Source: LD21 sp963715785 (GTDB lineage Bacteria; Bacteroidota; Bacteroidia; Bacteroidales; VadinHA17). From it: a DNA stretch of 64,000 nucleotides. Under the pieces are notes generated by a model that searched no databases, was not told where the DNA came from, and saw nothing but the letters and a program-made list of their open reading frames with translations. Location of the stretch: the NCBI GenBank assembly GCA_963715785.1, contig OY970276.1:744001-808000 (forward strand), read 5' to 3'. This document shows, in pieces, positions 9,533-19,300 of this stretch. The position numbers and the translations under genes are program-made. Every line of letters starts with the position of its first letter. Position 1 is the stretch's first letter.

Positions 9533-11383
9533 CTAATAACCTGGATTCTGAATAAGTTTTGTGTTTTTGTTCAACTCATCCCTGTAGATCGGCATGAAAT
9601 AGCACTTGTCAAGCCATGCTCTGGTTTCTTCAACCAATAACTGGTTGGAATAAATCGGGGCACCCCAGGTTGAACCGTCTGGTTGTCGGTAATTGGTTGC
9701 AGCCGGAGTTACATATTTGACATCAACACGATGTACAGGATGATATGCCTCGGGGCCAATTACCCAGCGGCGGACATCCCAGAAACGATGATCTTCAAAT
9801 GCCAGTTCAACACGGCGTTCATGTCGGACAGCAGTTCGTAAATCAGCCTGTGAGAGACCCTGTGCTATATTTGGCTGGCCTGCTCTGGTACGAATCATAT
9901 TGATATAAGTTGTTGCATCATTGAGGTCACTCCCTATGTTTTCTTCAATAGCTGCTTCAGCATAATTCAAAAGTACTTCAGCATAACGAATATGACGGAA
10001 CGGGATATCCTGCTTTACATATTGCGGGTCGAGTGTTGGATCAATAAATTTCCTCAGATAGTAGCCACTCCTTCCTCCGTTCCAGTTTTCAATAGGCCCC
10101 TGACGGGTATCGACACCCGGTATAAGCTGATTGGTGCCGGCTGCGTCTGAATAGACATGGCCCACCTGTATTTTGTCCCATGGATCGATGCCCTGGACGT
10201 CGACAGGACGTTTTCTCCATGGACAGCCTTCATAAAGAATGGAAGCATAAAAACGGGCATCTCGTTTAGCATAAGGATCGGCAATTTCGGCAGGATTAGA
10301 CCAGTCGAAAGCGGTACCATCCTTCATTTCATATTCGTCAACCATATCTCCAAGAGGAGTATTGTTACCCCAGTTGTGATAGCCATTCGGTCCGCTATAT
10401 TCTGCAGGATTATAATCCGACCAGCTTTGACCTGTTTTGAGTGTGAAATACTGAAGAAGGATATCCTCGCTCTCATACCCATAAGATAGAAAGTAATCTA
10501 CAAAAGTCTGGGCAATTGAGTCACCTGGTGCAGGAATTGCCTTATACAGGCTAAATTGATTCAGATCGATTACTGCTTTTGCAGCAGCTTTTGCAGCTGT
10601 CCATCTGGAAGCCTGTGATCCGGCGGTATAGCCTAAAAGTTCAGGATTTGAATATCCCGGAGCATAAGATGTGCTATTATGCAAATCACTTGCAGCATAG
10701 AGAAGTGTCCTTGCTTTAAGAGCCAGTGCGGCTCCTTTGGTTGCATGGCCCCTCTGATCCCCGGAAAAGGCATCCGGAAGATCTATGGCTGCAGTGTCAA
10801 GCTGACCAACTATGTAGTTAATACATTCTTCATAAGTATTACGTGCAATACTGTATTCCTGTCCCAAACCGTATGGCTTTGTGATGAGAGGTACCCCTCC
10901 ATACATAGCTACCAGGTAATGGTAAGTATAAGCTCTGAGGAAATATACTTCTCCAATTGTACGCGTCTTTGTTTCTTCATCAGGGAATACGACAGTACCC
11001 ACTTTTGTGAAGAACAGATTGCATGCTCTTACGTTAGAATATAACTGATTCCAGAGATAATGGTATGTATCCTGTGAAGATCCACTAGATTCCCAACCTG
11101 TAATATTGTCTTCAGTAATAACACCTTTGTCGAAGTCGAAAACGCCCCAGTTTGGAGTGAAGGATGTTTCATCAACATAATCGGAAAGCCTTGTAATACA
11201 GAAAGGATATCCTAAAGCATCTTCATAGCACTGATTGACAAAAGCCGCGGCAAGATTCGGGTCTACCCAAACGGATGCATCTGAATAAGCTCCCAATGGA
11301 GTTGTGTTAAGAAATTCTTTCTTGCATGAGGTAGCTATTCCTATTAAAGAAATAACACCTATTATATATAATAATTTTCTCAT
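9533..11383 (-). CDS. SusD/RagB-family nutrient-binding lipoprotein
   Basis: A 616-residue surface lipoprotein: signal peptide with lipobox ending at Cys 20 (GIATSCKKEFLNTTP, a typical SusD start). The N-terminal SusD-like region and C-terminal RagB/SusD domain are recognisable, including the family-typical FRHIRYAEVLLNYAEA and HERRVELAFEDHRFWDVRRW segments. It binds a glycan or other nutrient at the cell surface and caps the SusC transporter encoded 13 bases upstream. No glycoside hydrolase or sigma/anti-sigma pair adjoins, so the substrate is open. A strong terminator follows. Confidence 0.96.
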   Translation of the reverse strand: MRKLLYIIGVISLIGIATSCKKEFLNTTPLGAYSDASVWVDPNLAAAFVNQCYEDALGYPFCITRLSDYVDETSFTPNWGVFDFDKGVITEDNITGWESSGSSQDTYHYLWNQLYSNVRACNLFFTKVGTVVFPDEETKTRTIGEVYFLRAYTYHYLVAMYGGVPLITKPYGLGQEYSIARNTYEECINYIVGQLDTAAIDLPDAFSGDQRGHATKGAALALKARTLLYAASDLHNSTSYAPGYSNPELLGYTAGSQASRWTAAKAAAKAVIDLNQFSLYKAIPAPGDSIAQTFVDYFLSYGYESEDILLQYFTLKTGQSWSDYNPAEYSGPNGYHNWGNNTPLGDMVDEYEMKDGTAFDWSNPAEIADPYAKRDARFYASILYEGCPWRKRPVDVQGIDPWDKIQVGHVYSDAAGTNQLIPGVDTRQGPIENWNGGRSGYYLRKFIDPTLDPQYVKQDIPFRHIRYAEVLLNYAEAAIEENIGSDLNDATTYINMIRTRAGQPNIAQGLSQADLRTAVRHERRVELAFEDHRFWDVRRWVIGPEAYHPVHRVDVKYVTPAATNYRQPDGSTWGAPIYSNQLLVEETRAWLDKCYFMPIYRDELNKNTKLIQNPGY

Positions 11384-11396
11384 AGTACTTTAATTT

Positions 11397-14300
11397 TTAG
11401 AAGGTTAAAGTTGCTCCAAAATTCACGACTCTTTGTAGTGGATAAGAAGTACCCTGATCTTCCTCGGGATCTATTTCTTTAAGTTTGCTCAGAGTCAACA
11501 GGTTCTGTCCGCTGAAATATACCCGGATCTTTTCAACCCTGATTTTCTTAAGCAGAGCTGTAGGCAATGTATATCCAATCTCCATGCTTTTCAAACGAAT
11601 ATAATCTGTAGGGAATTCCCAGAATGTATTCCTTGCATAGCCTGGTGACCAGTACTCATTGCTGCGGTTAAATACGCGTGGCCAGCTTGCGTTTGTATTT
11701 TCCGGAGTCCATCGGTCTTTTACCCAACTTTCATAGTAGTTGCCTATATCCCCTGATTCAGGATTAAGATATGCAATGGCGCCGGTTGCTCCTTGTAATA
11801 AAACACTTAAATCGAATTGTTTGTATGTGAATACAGCGTTAAAACCTCCAATAAATGTTGGCATGGCAGTCTTTTTGTCCATCACCATGTCCTGTTTATC
11901 GATCTGGTTATCTTTGTTCACATCTTCAAAGATAAGGTCGCCCGGCTGGGCACCTGTCCAGTGAGGATAAGTATCCAATGAGGCTTGATCTTTGAAAACA
12001 CCGATAACCTGATACGCTAACTGAGCATTCATAGGCATGCCTTCCGTCTTCTGGTAATCGGGTATTCCCGGAGTATCATAGTTGAAAACTACCTTGTTCT
12101 TTGCGAAACTGCCATTCACAGAAAGATTATAACCGAAGTCTCCCTTATTACCATGATAAGTTATAACAGCTTCAAATCCTTTGTTTGAAACTTTTCCGAT
12201 GTTCTCAGGAGGAAGAATCATTCCCGTACTTCCGGGAATAATCATAGATGCCTGCCAGAGTATACCTGTACGAAGGTTATAAAAAGCATCCGCATTAATA
12301 GTCAGTCTTTTATTCATCAGGTTGGCATCGAAACCAATGTTCGACTGGTTTGCCACTTCCCAGGTTACAGCAGGATTTGGAACCACGTTTTCAGACAGCA
12401 TTTTATTGTTTGCGCCCTGACCGTAGACGTAATTTTCGTTATTGAAGCTATAGGTTGAAAGATATTGATACTCCTGCAGAGTATTGTTGTAATAAATCCT
12501 GTCATTACCGGTCTGTCCCCACGAAGCACGAAGTTTAAAATCGTTTATGAACGCTATATTGTTTTTCCAGAAGTCCTCGTCAGAAAGACGCCATCCGGCT
12601 GATATTCCGGGAAATATTCCAAATTGTTTGCCTGGTTTGAACATGTAGGAACCATCATACCTCATTAAAAACTCAATAAGGTATTTTTGGCTGAAGTCAT
12701 AATTTATACGGCCAAAAAAGCTTTCTCGTGCATTCTGATCAGCATAGCCTCCGTTTGACATGTTTATATCGGCGGCACCTGCAAACATCTGAGGGATAGC
12801 TGATGTAACAAAATTTTTCCTGAATTCTGAGCCATAATTATTCTGGCCATACTGACTTTCAGTACCAACCATAACTTTAAGATGGTTATTTGCAGCTATT
12901 GTAGTTTCATAAGTTGCAAAGGCATTAACAGTTTTCTTACCACCTTCCTGCCAATCCTCTGTTAGCTGTGGAGCATTGAATCCTCTCTGGTTTTTTACAA
13001 GTACTGGTAACCCATCTGAACCTTTGGTAATTCCATCCCAGGAATAAAGGTACCATGGAGTATCAAATACCTTGTGGTAGTCGAAAACTTTATCGTACGA
13101 TCCATTTATCTGTAAAGATAATCCTTTTACCCATGGGATAGTAAAATTAAGTCGTACGTTACTTTCCAGATTGTAGAGGCGGTCCTGGTCAAATCCGGTT
13201 GCATCAGTAACTGTTACAGCAGAGTTATAACCATATTCGATATCGGGCCCGGGATCTCCGTTAGGCCACCAGGCCTGCATCGTGGGTTTCCCTCTCATTA
13301 GCATACGGAATATGTCTCCCTGACTTACCGTAGGAAAATTTCTGTCCTCCTGGCGACCGGAAACATCGAATGCAATACTTATATTATCAGATATCTTGCC
13401 GTCTATATTACTTCGGAAATCATATTGTGTAAAGTTGGTTGCACTGTGTCTGTAATACGCATCTTCATATTTACTTCCGAATGAGAGATAATATCTCATT
13501 TTTTCAGTACCACCCGAAACAGATATATTTTCGTAATTCTGTGCAGACCATGGTTTAAATACTGCTTTAAACCAATCGGTATTTGGATGTCCCCATGGAT
13601 CGGAGCCATCTTTAAATTGTTGAATGTCGGCATCCGAATATACCTGGTTCCGTCCGTTGCTGGGAGCAGCATAATATGCAATCTCATTCTGAATTGTGGC
13701 AAAAGTAGCTGCATCGGCCATTTTTGGAATAACATCTGGTTGGTTAAAGCCTGAGTTCCAGTTAATTGTAATTGTGGGTTTCCCAATTGCTCCTCTTTTG
13801 GTTGTAACCAGGATAACCCCGTTAGCAGCCTGAGTACCATAGATAGCAGCGGATGCATCTTTCAGGACAGTAAAACTTTCAATGTCGCTTGGATCAAGTC
13901 TTTCAAGTGAACGATGAGGAATTCCGTCAACGACTACAAGGGGAGAATTATCACCCAGGGTATTGGCACCGCGAATAGTTATAGTTGTTCCGTCTTCACC
14001 TGGTTCTCCACTCTTCTGAATGGCTGTAAGTCCAGGGATATGTCCAACCAGACTATTAGTAAGGTTTGTTGTTGGAGATTGTTTAAGAGTTCCGCCATCA
14101 ATAGAACTGACTGCACCGGTCAATGTTGTTTTTTTTGCCGTACCATAACCTATTACAACGACTTCGCTTAATTCAGAGACGTCATTTGTCATAGCAATGT
14201 TTAAAACAGTCTGTCCGCCCAACGGAACCTCCTGGGTTACATAACCGATAAATGAAAATACGATCGTTGCATTAGGATCATAAGCAGTCAGAGTGAACTT

Positions 14301-14588
14301 GCCATTCATGTCGGAAATGGCTCCGATACTTGTTCCTTTAACTGAAACATTGACACCAATCATAGGTTGATGGCTATCTGCGTCAGTAATGGTACCTGAC
14401 ACCTTAATAGCTTGTTGTTCAACCTTGGCTGAAAGGGTGTCACCAGCAAGGTTCTTTGAAGGAAGTGAAAAAGCCGGAAGTGCTAATCCACAAAACAGAA
14501 GAGCTGTGATAATTTTCGCTGTTAGCGGTAACTTGCGAAAAAACACACATGACCGTAAAGGCCAAAAGCAGTTACGAGTTTTTTTCAT
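11397..14588 (-). CDS. SusC/RagA TonB-linked outer-membrane transporter
   Basis: A 1063-residue TonB-dependent receptor. After an N-terminal extension and signal peptide comes a carboxypeptidase-regulatory-like domain (VSGTITDADSHQPMIGVNVS, about 63-85), a TonB-box-like region (VVIGYGTAKKTTLTGAVSSI), the plug (TITIRGANTLGDNSPLVVVD, DIESFTVLKDASAAIYGTQA) and a 22-strand barrel ending in an aromatic residue (VVNFGATLTF). It imports oligomers captured by the SusD partner at 9533-11383. No sigma factor, anti-sigma or hybrid two-component system is next to it, so regulation is not evident. Confidence 0.96.
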   Translation of the reverse strand: MKKTRNCFWPLRSCVFFRKLPLTAKIITALLFCGLALPAFSLPSKNLAGDTLSAKVEQQAIKVSGTITDADSHQPMIGVNVSVKGTSIGAISDMNGKFTLTAYDPNATIVFSFIGYVTQEVPLGGQTVLNIAMTNDVSELSEVVVIGYGTAKKTTLTGAVSSIDGGTLKQSPTTNLTNSLVGHIPGLTAIQKSGEPGEDGTTITIRGANTLGDNSPLVVVDGIPHRSLERLDPSDIESFTVLKDASAAIYGTQAANGVILVTTKRGAIGKPTITINWNSGFNQPDVIPKMADAATFATIQNEIAYYAAPSNGRNQVYSDADIQQFKDGSDPWGHPNTDWFKAVFKPWSAQNYENISVSGGTEKMRYYLSFGSKYEDAYYRHSATNFTQYDFRSNIDGKISDNISIAFDVSGRQEDRNFPTVSQGDIFRMLMRGKPTMQAWWPNGDPGPDIEYGYNSAVTVTDATGFDQDRLYNLESNVRLNFTIPWVKGLSLQINGSYDKVFDYHKVFDTPWYLYSWDGITKGSDGLPVLVKNQRGFNAPQLTEDWQEGGKKTVNAFATYETTIAANNHLKVMVGTESQYGQNNYGSEFRKNFVTSAIPQMFAGAADINMSNGGYADQNARESFFGRINYDFSQKYLIEFLMRYDGSYMFKPGKQFGIFPGISAGWRLSDEDFWKNNIAFINDFKLRASWGQTGNDRIYYNNTLQEYQYLSTYSFNNENYVYGQGANNKMLSENVVPNPAVTWEVANQSNIGFDANLMNKRLTINADAFYNLRTGILWQASMIIPGSTGMILPPENIGKVSNKGFEAVITYHGNKGDFGYNLSVNGSFAKNKVVFNYDTPGIPDYQKTEGMPMNAQLAYQVIGVFKDQASLDTYPHWTGAQPGDLIFEDVNKDNQIDKQDMVMDKKTAMPTFIGGFNAVFTYKQFDLSVLLQGATGAIAYLNPESGDIGNYYESWVKDRWTPENTNASWPRVFNRSNEYWSPGYARNTFWEFPTDYIRLKSMEIGYTLPTALLKKIRVEKIRVYFSGQNLLTLSKLKEIDPEEDQGTSYPLQRVVNFGATLTF

Positions 14589-14666
14589 ACTGTTACACTG
14601 TTAGTTAGTTAATAATAGGTTTAATATTCGAGTTAGTATATTTGTTTATCATGTCAATTACAACCC

Positions 14667-14701
14667 AAAATAATGAGTGTAATAAATACACTCATTATTT
14701 T
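14667..14701 (-). terminator. Perfect 15-bp hairpin, probable terminator
   Basis: Bases 14667-14681 pair perfectly with 14687-14701 around a five-base loop, and the arm ends in TTTT on the minus strand. It lies about 140 bases after the stop of the tetraheme/SUMF1 gene and about 80 bases before the SusC start, so it can end the former transcript or act as a leader attenuator of susCD. Confidence 0.55.
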
Positions 14702-14842
14702 AAAAATATCTGAACCTTTACTCAACCCAGAAAGATCAACATACTATTATTATATACAATCAGGCTTTAGAACATCTAATATAAGATATCCAAAAATATA
14801 AAACAAATTTTTAATTGTTTATTTCAGGTTAAACAATTCTTC

Positions 14843-16381
14843 CTATTGATTGTCTTTATTTCCAGGATTACCGGTTTTTGCATCATACTCGCATACCACC
14901 CTGAAACCGACATAAAAACAATCGGAATACCACCAGATACTTTTCGGCATCTGCGGATCGGTCTTTAGCCAGGCAGCAGTCCTGGTATAGTCCCGGGCTG
15001 CACTTCTCACCAAACCTGCAGTGCTAAGGAAAGATCCTCCCCGGATAACATGTTCACTGCCATCCTGCGGACCGTTGGGGTTGTTGACAATTCCCGGCGG
15101 ATATTTTGAATAAGTATCAGACGAATACCAGTCGGAACAGAATTCAGCTACGTTTCCCGACATATTCTTCAAACCGAAGGGATTTGGCTTTACCCTGTCA
15201 GGAAGTTGTGTTTTTGCCGGGCTGTTAGCCTGATAAGTGACGTATGTATTTATGATGGCTGTGTCGTTTTTGGATAATCTGGCTCTCAGCCCAGTCTTCT
15301 CAAATTTCCCCGGGTCGCCAGGGAAGAAATAAGGAGTTATTGACCCGCCTCTGTCTGCATATTCCCATTCTGCTTCAGTAGGGAGACGGTAATTCTTGCC
15401 GGTGACTTTGCTCAGCCATTTGCAATATGTTTCTGCTGCATGAAACGAAAACGAAATTGCGGGTCTTTCCCCGAGTCCCCAGCCCTGATCGGGTTGCCCG
15501 TAAGGAGGGGTTGCTCCCGAAATTGCATCGGTGCTTGACTCCTTCTTTGTTCTTATCCCTTCAGTATCTGTGGATCGCCCTTCAGCAGCAGTCTGAATAT
15601 AGAAAGCCAGGTATTCATCCCATGATGTTTCTATTTCAGCCATGAAGAAGGGTTTAAGCTCCACTTCTCTCACCGGTCCTTCATCATCCTTGCGGAACGG
15701 TTCGCCTGCAGGGCTGCCCATTTTGAACCTGCCTCCGGGTATTGCCACCATATTGAACGACACTGAGGAACGGGGAATAAGCTCAGTGAAATTCTCAAAT
15801 TGCGTAACTTTTACAGGCTCTTTATAAATTTCTTTCGCTGCCGATGAAGTATTGCCAAATGTGGAATTGCTCCCATGCGTATAGCCTTCAATAAAATGAC
15901 CGGCATTTAAGTGACAGTTAATACAGTTTAATTCATCTGTCTTCTTTGTCTGTGTATAGTACAGATGCGCATCCTCACCGGCTTTCGAAAGTTTAGCGGG
16001 GAAAAGATTTTCATGACATTTAATGCAGCTGCTTTCATAGACATATCCCCTTGCTGCCTCAAGATGTCCTTTGTCAGCCCAGTTAAATGAAGCCGGATCC
16101 TTTGTCCATTTGCTCCAGAGATCCCGCAGACCGGTTTTCCCTTTCGACCAAAGATATCCTTTCCCCTTTGGAGGGAGATGACATTCAACACATCCGATCC
16201 GGTATCCCGAGCGTGTGTCGAAGTGAACTGATTTTTTCCACGATGCATCGGCAAGAGGATGGACATGACAGGAAATACAATAATCATTCGTTGATGTCCT
16301 GTTCAGAAATTTTCCTCCCCCAAGGATCAGCAATATACCGATAATAAGTCCGGGAAAAAACCATAAAATAAACTTCTTCAT
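14843..16381 (-). CDS. NapC/NrfH-like tetraheme cytochrome fused to SUMF1 domain
   Basis: A 512-residue fusion. A single N-terminal membrane anchor (about 5-24) is followed by four CxxCH heme sites at about 35-39, 64-68, 119-123 and 153-157, the layout of NapC/NirT/NrfH quinol-oxidising cytochromes. Residues from about 205 on form a SUMF1/formylglycine-generating-enzyme-like domain (MVAIPGGRFKMGS, YRLPTEAEWEYADRGG, GNVAEFCSDWY, HVIRGGSF). The catalytic cysteine pair of true FGE is absent: the segment after RGGSF reads LSTAGLVRSAARDY. Likely a membrane-bound, periplasm-facing electron-transfer protein with a C-type-lectin-like fold. The redox partner is unknown. Confidence 0.85.
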   Translation of the reverse strand: MKKFILWFFPGLIIGILLILGGGKFLNRTSTNDYCISCHVHPLADASWKKSVHFDTRSGYRIGCVECHLPPKGKGYLWSKGKTGLRDLWSKWTKDPASFNWADKGHLEAARGYVYESSCIKCHENLFPAKLSKAGEDAHLYYTQTKKTDELNCINCHLNAGHFIEGYTHGSNSTFGNTSSAAKEIYKEPVKVTQFENFTELIPRSSVSFNMVAIPGGRFKMGSPAGEPFRKDDEGPVREVELKPFFMAEIETSWDEYLAFYIQTAAEGRSTDTEGIRTKKESSTDAISGATPPYGQPDQGWGLGERPAISFSFHAAETYCKWLSKVTGKNYRLPTEAEWEYADRGGSITPYFFPGDPGKFEKTGLRARLSKNDTAIINTYVTYQANSPAKTQLPDRVKPNPFGLKNMSGNVAEFCSDWYSSDTYSKYPPGIVNNPNGPQDGSEHVIRGGSFLSTAGLVRSAARDYTRTAAWLKTDPQMPKSIWWYSDCFYVGFRVVCEYDAKTGNPGNKDNQ

Positions 16382-16494
16382 AGATCAGAATTTGCGGGGA
16401 TTAAGTTAAAAAAATATCTGATATCGAAGACATGTGACAATAAAGACGTATATCGGTTTTCTGTGTGGACCCCGTATTGCCTGGAATATTGCAA

Positions 16495-16522
16495 AATACA
16501 GCTCACTTCATCTGAGCTGTAT
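16495..16522 (-). terminator. Terminator hairpin after fumarase gene
   Basis: Ten-base arms (16497-16506 with 16513-16522) around a six-base loop, followed on the minus strand by TTTT. It lies 22 bases after the fumarase stop. Confidence 0.65.
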
Positions 16523-16543
16523 AGTGCTTAAAATTGCTGTCTC

Positions 16544-18154
16544 TCACTTATTATATTCATCAAAGAAATCATTCCCCTTATCATCGGTTAAGATGAAAGC
16601 AGGCATATTTTCCACCTTTATCTTACGCACTGCTTCCATTCCGAGATCCTCAAAATCCACTATCTCAACTGACTTAATATTCTCAGCAGCCAGAATAGCG
16701 GCAGGGCCGCCAATGGATCCGAGGTAAAAGCCTCCGTATTTTTTGCAGGCTTCAATCACCTGCCTGCTCCGGTTTCCTTTGGCCAGCATAATCAGTGAGG
16801 CTCCAAGGCTCTGGAACAGATCAACATATGAATCCATCCTTCCGGCCGTTGTAGGACCAAAGCTGCCTGAAGGCATACCTTTTGGTGTTTTTGCAGGTCC
16901 TGCGTAGTAAATAGGATGGTTTTTAAAATACTCGGGCATGGGTCTGCCTTCATTAATTATTTTTTTGATCTCAGCATGAGCAATATCTCTTGCAACAATC
17001 AGTGTCCCGGTGAGGCTAAGTCTTGTCTTTACAGGATATTTTGTGAGCTCTGCAAGCACTTCTTTCATAGGCCGGTCAAGATTTATCTCAATGGGCCGCT
17101 CAAGTTCAGGTGCTTTGGCCGGCAAAAACCGGGCAGGATTCTTTTCAAGTTCTTCAAGGAAGATGCCTTCTTCACTGATATAGGCTTTAATATTCCTGTC
17201 GGCGCTGCAGCTTACTCCGAGTCCGACAGGACAGGAGGCGGCATGGCGCGGCAGCCGGATGACCCTTACATCATGAACAAAATACTTCCCGCCAAACTGA
17301 GCTCCGACTCCATACTCATGACAGATATTTTCGATCTTCTTTTCCCATGCAACATCACGAAAGGCCCGTCCTGTTGAATCTCCTGTCTGGGGCAGCTCAT
17401 CAAGATAACCTGCTGAAGCCTCTTTTACCGTCTTTAGCGTAGCCTCAGCTGATGTACCGCCAATAACCAGCGCAAGATGATAAGGAGGACAGGCAGAAGT
17501 ACCAAGATCCTTAATCTTCTCCTTTACGAATTTTATCAAAGATTCTTCGTTAAGCAATGACTTGGTTTGCTGATAAAGAAATGATTTATTGGCAGAACCT
17601 CCGCCTTTTGTTATGAACAGAAATTGAAATGATCTTCCTTCAGTTGAATAGATATCAATCTGAGCTGGAAGATTTGAACCCGAATTTTTCTCTTCAAACA
17701 TCGATAACGGAACAACCTGGGAATAACGCAGGTTTTTTTCCTGAAAAGTCTCAAAGATCCCTTTCGACAGGTGTTCTGCGTCATGGCCGCCGGTTCTGAC
17801 ATCCTCTCCCTTTTTCCCTATCACTATTGCGGTCCCTGTATCCTGGCATCCTGGCAGATCCTCATCTGCTGAGATGACTGCATTCCTCAAAAGGACGTAT
17901 GCCACAAAACGGTCATTATCTGTTGCTTCCGGATCGTCGAGGATTGCAGCAACTTTTTCCAGATGAGTTGTTCTGAGATAAAATGAAAGATCAGATACTG
18001 CCTGTTTCGCAAGTATCTCCAGACCTTTGGGATCCACTTCAAGTATCTTTCTTCCCCCTTCTTCCACAACTTTAACATATTCTTTTGACAAAAGCCTGTA
18101 AGTGGTCGTGTCGCGCTGAATCTGAAAAGGTTTCCCATAAATAAATTCTGCCAT
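16544..18154 (-). CDS. fumA: Class I (iron-sulfur) fumarate hydratase
   Basis: A 536-residue single-chain class I fumarase, about the length of E. coli FumA (548). It interconverts fumarate and malate in the TCA cycle or reductive branch. Candidate cluster ligands are visible: Cys in LPGCQDTGTAIVIG (about 103) and two Cys in HAASCPVGLGVSCSADRN. The C-terminal beta domain has TTAGRMDSYVDLFQSLGASL and GFYLGSIGGPAAILA. It stands alone, with its own terminator. The oxygen-labile cluster type fits an anaerobic or microaerobic life. Confidence 0.95.
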   Translation of the reverse strand: MAEFIYGKPFQIQRDTTTYRLLSKEYVKVVEEGGRKILEVDPKGLEILAKQAVSDLSFYLRTTHLEKVAAILDDPEATDNDRFVAYVLLRNAVISADEDLPGCQDTGTAIVIGKKGEDVRTGGHDAEHLSKGIFETFQEKNLRYSQVVPLSMFEEKNSGSNLPAQIDIYSTEGRSFQFLFITKGGGSANKSFLYQQTKSLLNEESLIKFVKEKIKDLGTSACPPYHLALVIGGTSAEATLKTVKEASAGYLDELPQTGDSTGRAFRDVAWEKKIENICHEYGVGAQFGGKYFVHDVRVIRLPRHAASCPVGLGVSCSADRNIKAYISEEGIFLEELEKNPARFLPAKAPELERPIEINLDRPMKEVLAELTKYPVKTRLSLTGTLIVARDIAHAEIKKIINEGRPMPEYFKNHPIYYAGPAKTPKGMPSGSFGPTTAGRMDSYVDLFQSLGASLIMLAKGNRSRQVIEACKKYGGFYLGSIGGPAAILAAENIKSVEIVDFEDLGMEAVRKIKVENMPAFILTDDKGNDFFDEYNK

Positions 18155-18274
18155 ATGCCTGTATGTTAATTTATTAACAATGAATTATTTAAAAAGATAA
18201 TTCGGGAATTTGATATTCATACATCAAATATAAGAACTAATTAACATCTGAAATCGGGTTGGGTGAATTAAAGA

Positions 18275-19117
18275 TCAGAACGCATCTTTGAAATCAAATT
18301 TTTCCTTGGCCCTGATACCCTTAGGTGTTCTTTCCAGGTTACAGCATTCTGTATGTTCATCATGCTGAAAAACCAATGTGTAACCTCCTGCAAGCGAATC
18401 ATTAAGCAAGCGCTGTTTTTCATCGATTGTCTTAAGCGACTCTATATCGTAACTCATATTCCAGATAAGAGGGATATGCGCAATAGTTGGAATAAGATCT
18501 CCGGTATAAACAAGTGTTCTGCCGGCATCTCTGATTATGGGGATCATCAATCCGGGAGTATGTCCGTAACAGAGCATGACTGAAAAACCGGGGAACAGCT
18601 CTCCCTCCTTCTCCACCAGGTTGAGATGTCCGCTCAAGCCTATCGGTGCTATGTTCTCTTCAAGAAACGAATCGGCCTCGCGCAGATTGTTTTTCACTGC
18701 CCATTCCCACTGGCTCCGGCTTACATGATAAACGGCGTCAGGGAAAGTCAGCTCATAATTATCACCACCCGCCTGCCTTCTTACCCCGCCTCCGCAATGA
18801 TCGGCATGGAGATGTGTAAGAAAAACATCCGTTATGTCATCCGGTTTGTATCCCCGGTTGTGAAGTCCTTCAACCAGGCCCTCTCCTCCATGCAGGCTGG
18901 CATGTCTGAAGAATTTATCATCCTGTTTGTCGCCCCAGCCGGTATCGATAAGGATCACATGTCCAGCTGTTTCCACCACCAATGACCTGAGAGCAAGTGT
19001 GATCAGGTTATTCTGATCAGAATTATAAACACGCGACCATAATGCCTTTGGAACCACACCGAACATTGCACCGCCGTCGACCTTGAAGTTGCAAATATTA
19101 AATATCTGAAGTTTCAT
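18275..19117 (-). CDS. MBL-fold metallohydrolase
   Basis: A 280-residue metallo-beta-lactamase-fold hydrolase. The zinc motif HLHADHCGG is near residues 101-109, with further metal ligands in CYGHTPGLM and VYTGDLIPT and a final His in FQHDEHTECC. The order matches the lactonase/glyoxalase-II-like branch, which hydrolyses esters, lactones or thioesters. The protein has no signal peptide, so it is cytoplasmic. Substrate not deducible. It is transcribed away from the esterase gene at 19301. Confidence 0.88.
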   Translation of the reverse strand: MKLQIFNICNFKVDGGAMFGVVPKALWSRVYNSDQNNLITLALRSLVVETAGHVILIDTGWGDKQDDKFFRHASLHGGEGLVEGLHNRGYKPDDITDVFLTHLHADHCGGGVRRQAGGDNYELTFPDAVYHVSRSQWEWAVKNNLREADSFLEENIAPIGLSGHLNLVEKEGELFPGFSVMLCYGHTPGLMIPIIRDAGRTLVYTGDLIPTIAHIPLIWNMSYDIESLKTIDEKQRLLNDSLAGGYTLVFQHDEHTECCNLERTPKGIRAKEKFDFKDAF

Positions 19118-19300
19118 ACCAGAATTTTATTTTAAAACATACAAATGTAAATATTGTTGAGCTGGTTCTGACACACAGTTTTCTCCTTTCAGGCTCTATA
19201 AGCTTTTTCTTAATCATACTGCGGCGGGCTATCGGATGGAATGATAAGGAATATTTCATACCTTGCATTCAATATTTTTACCCTGAAAAAAAACATGACC

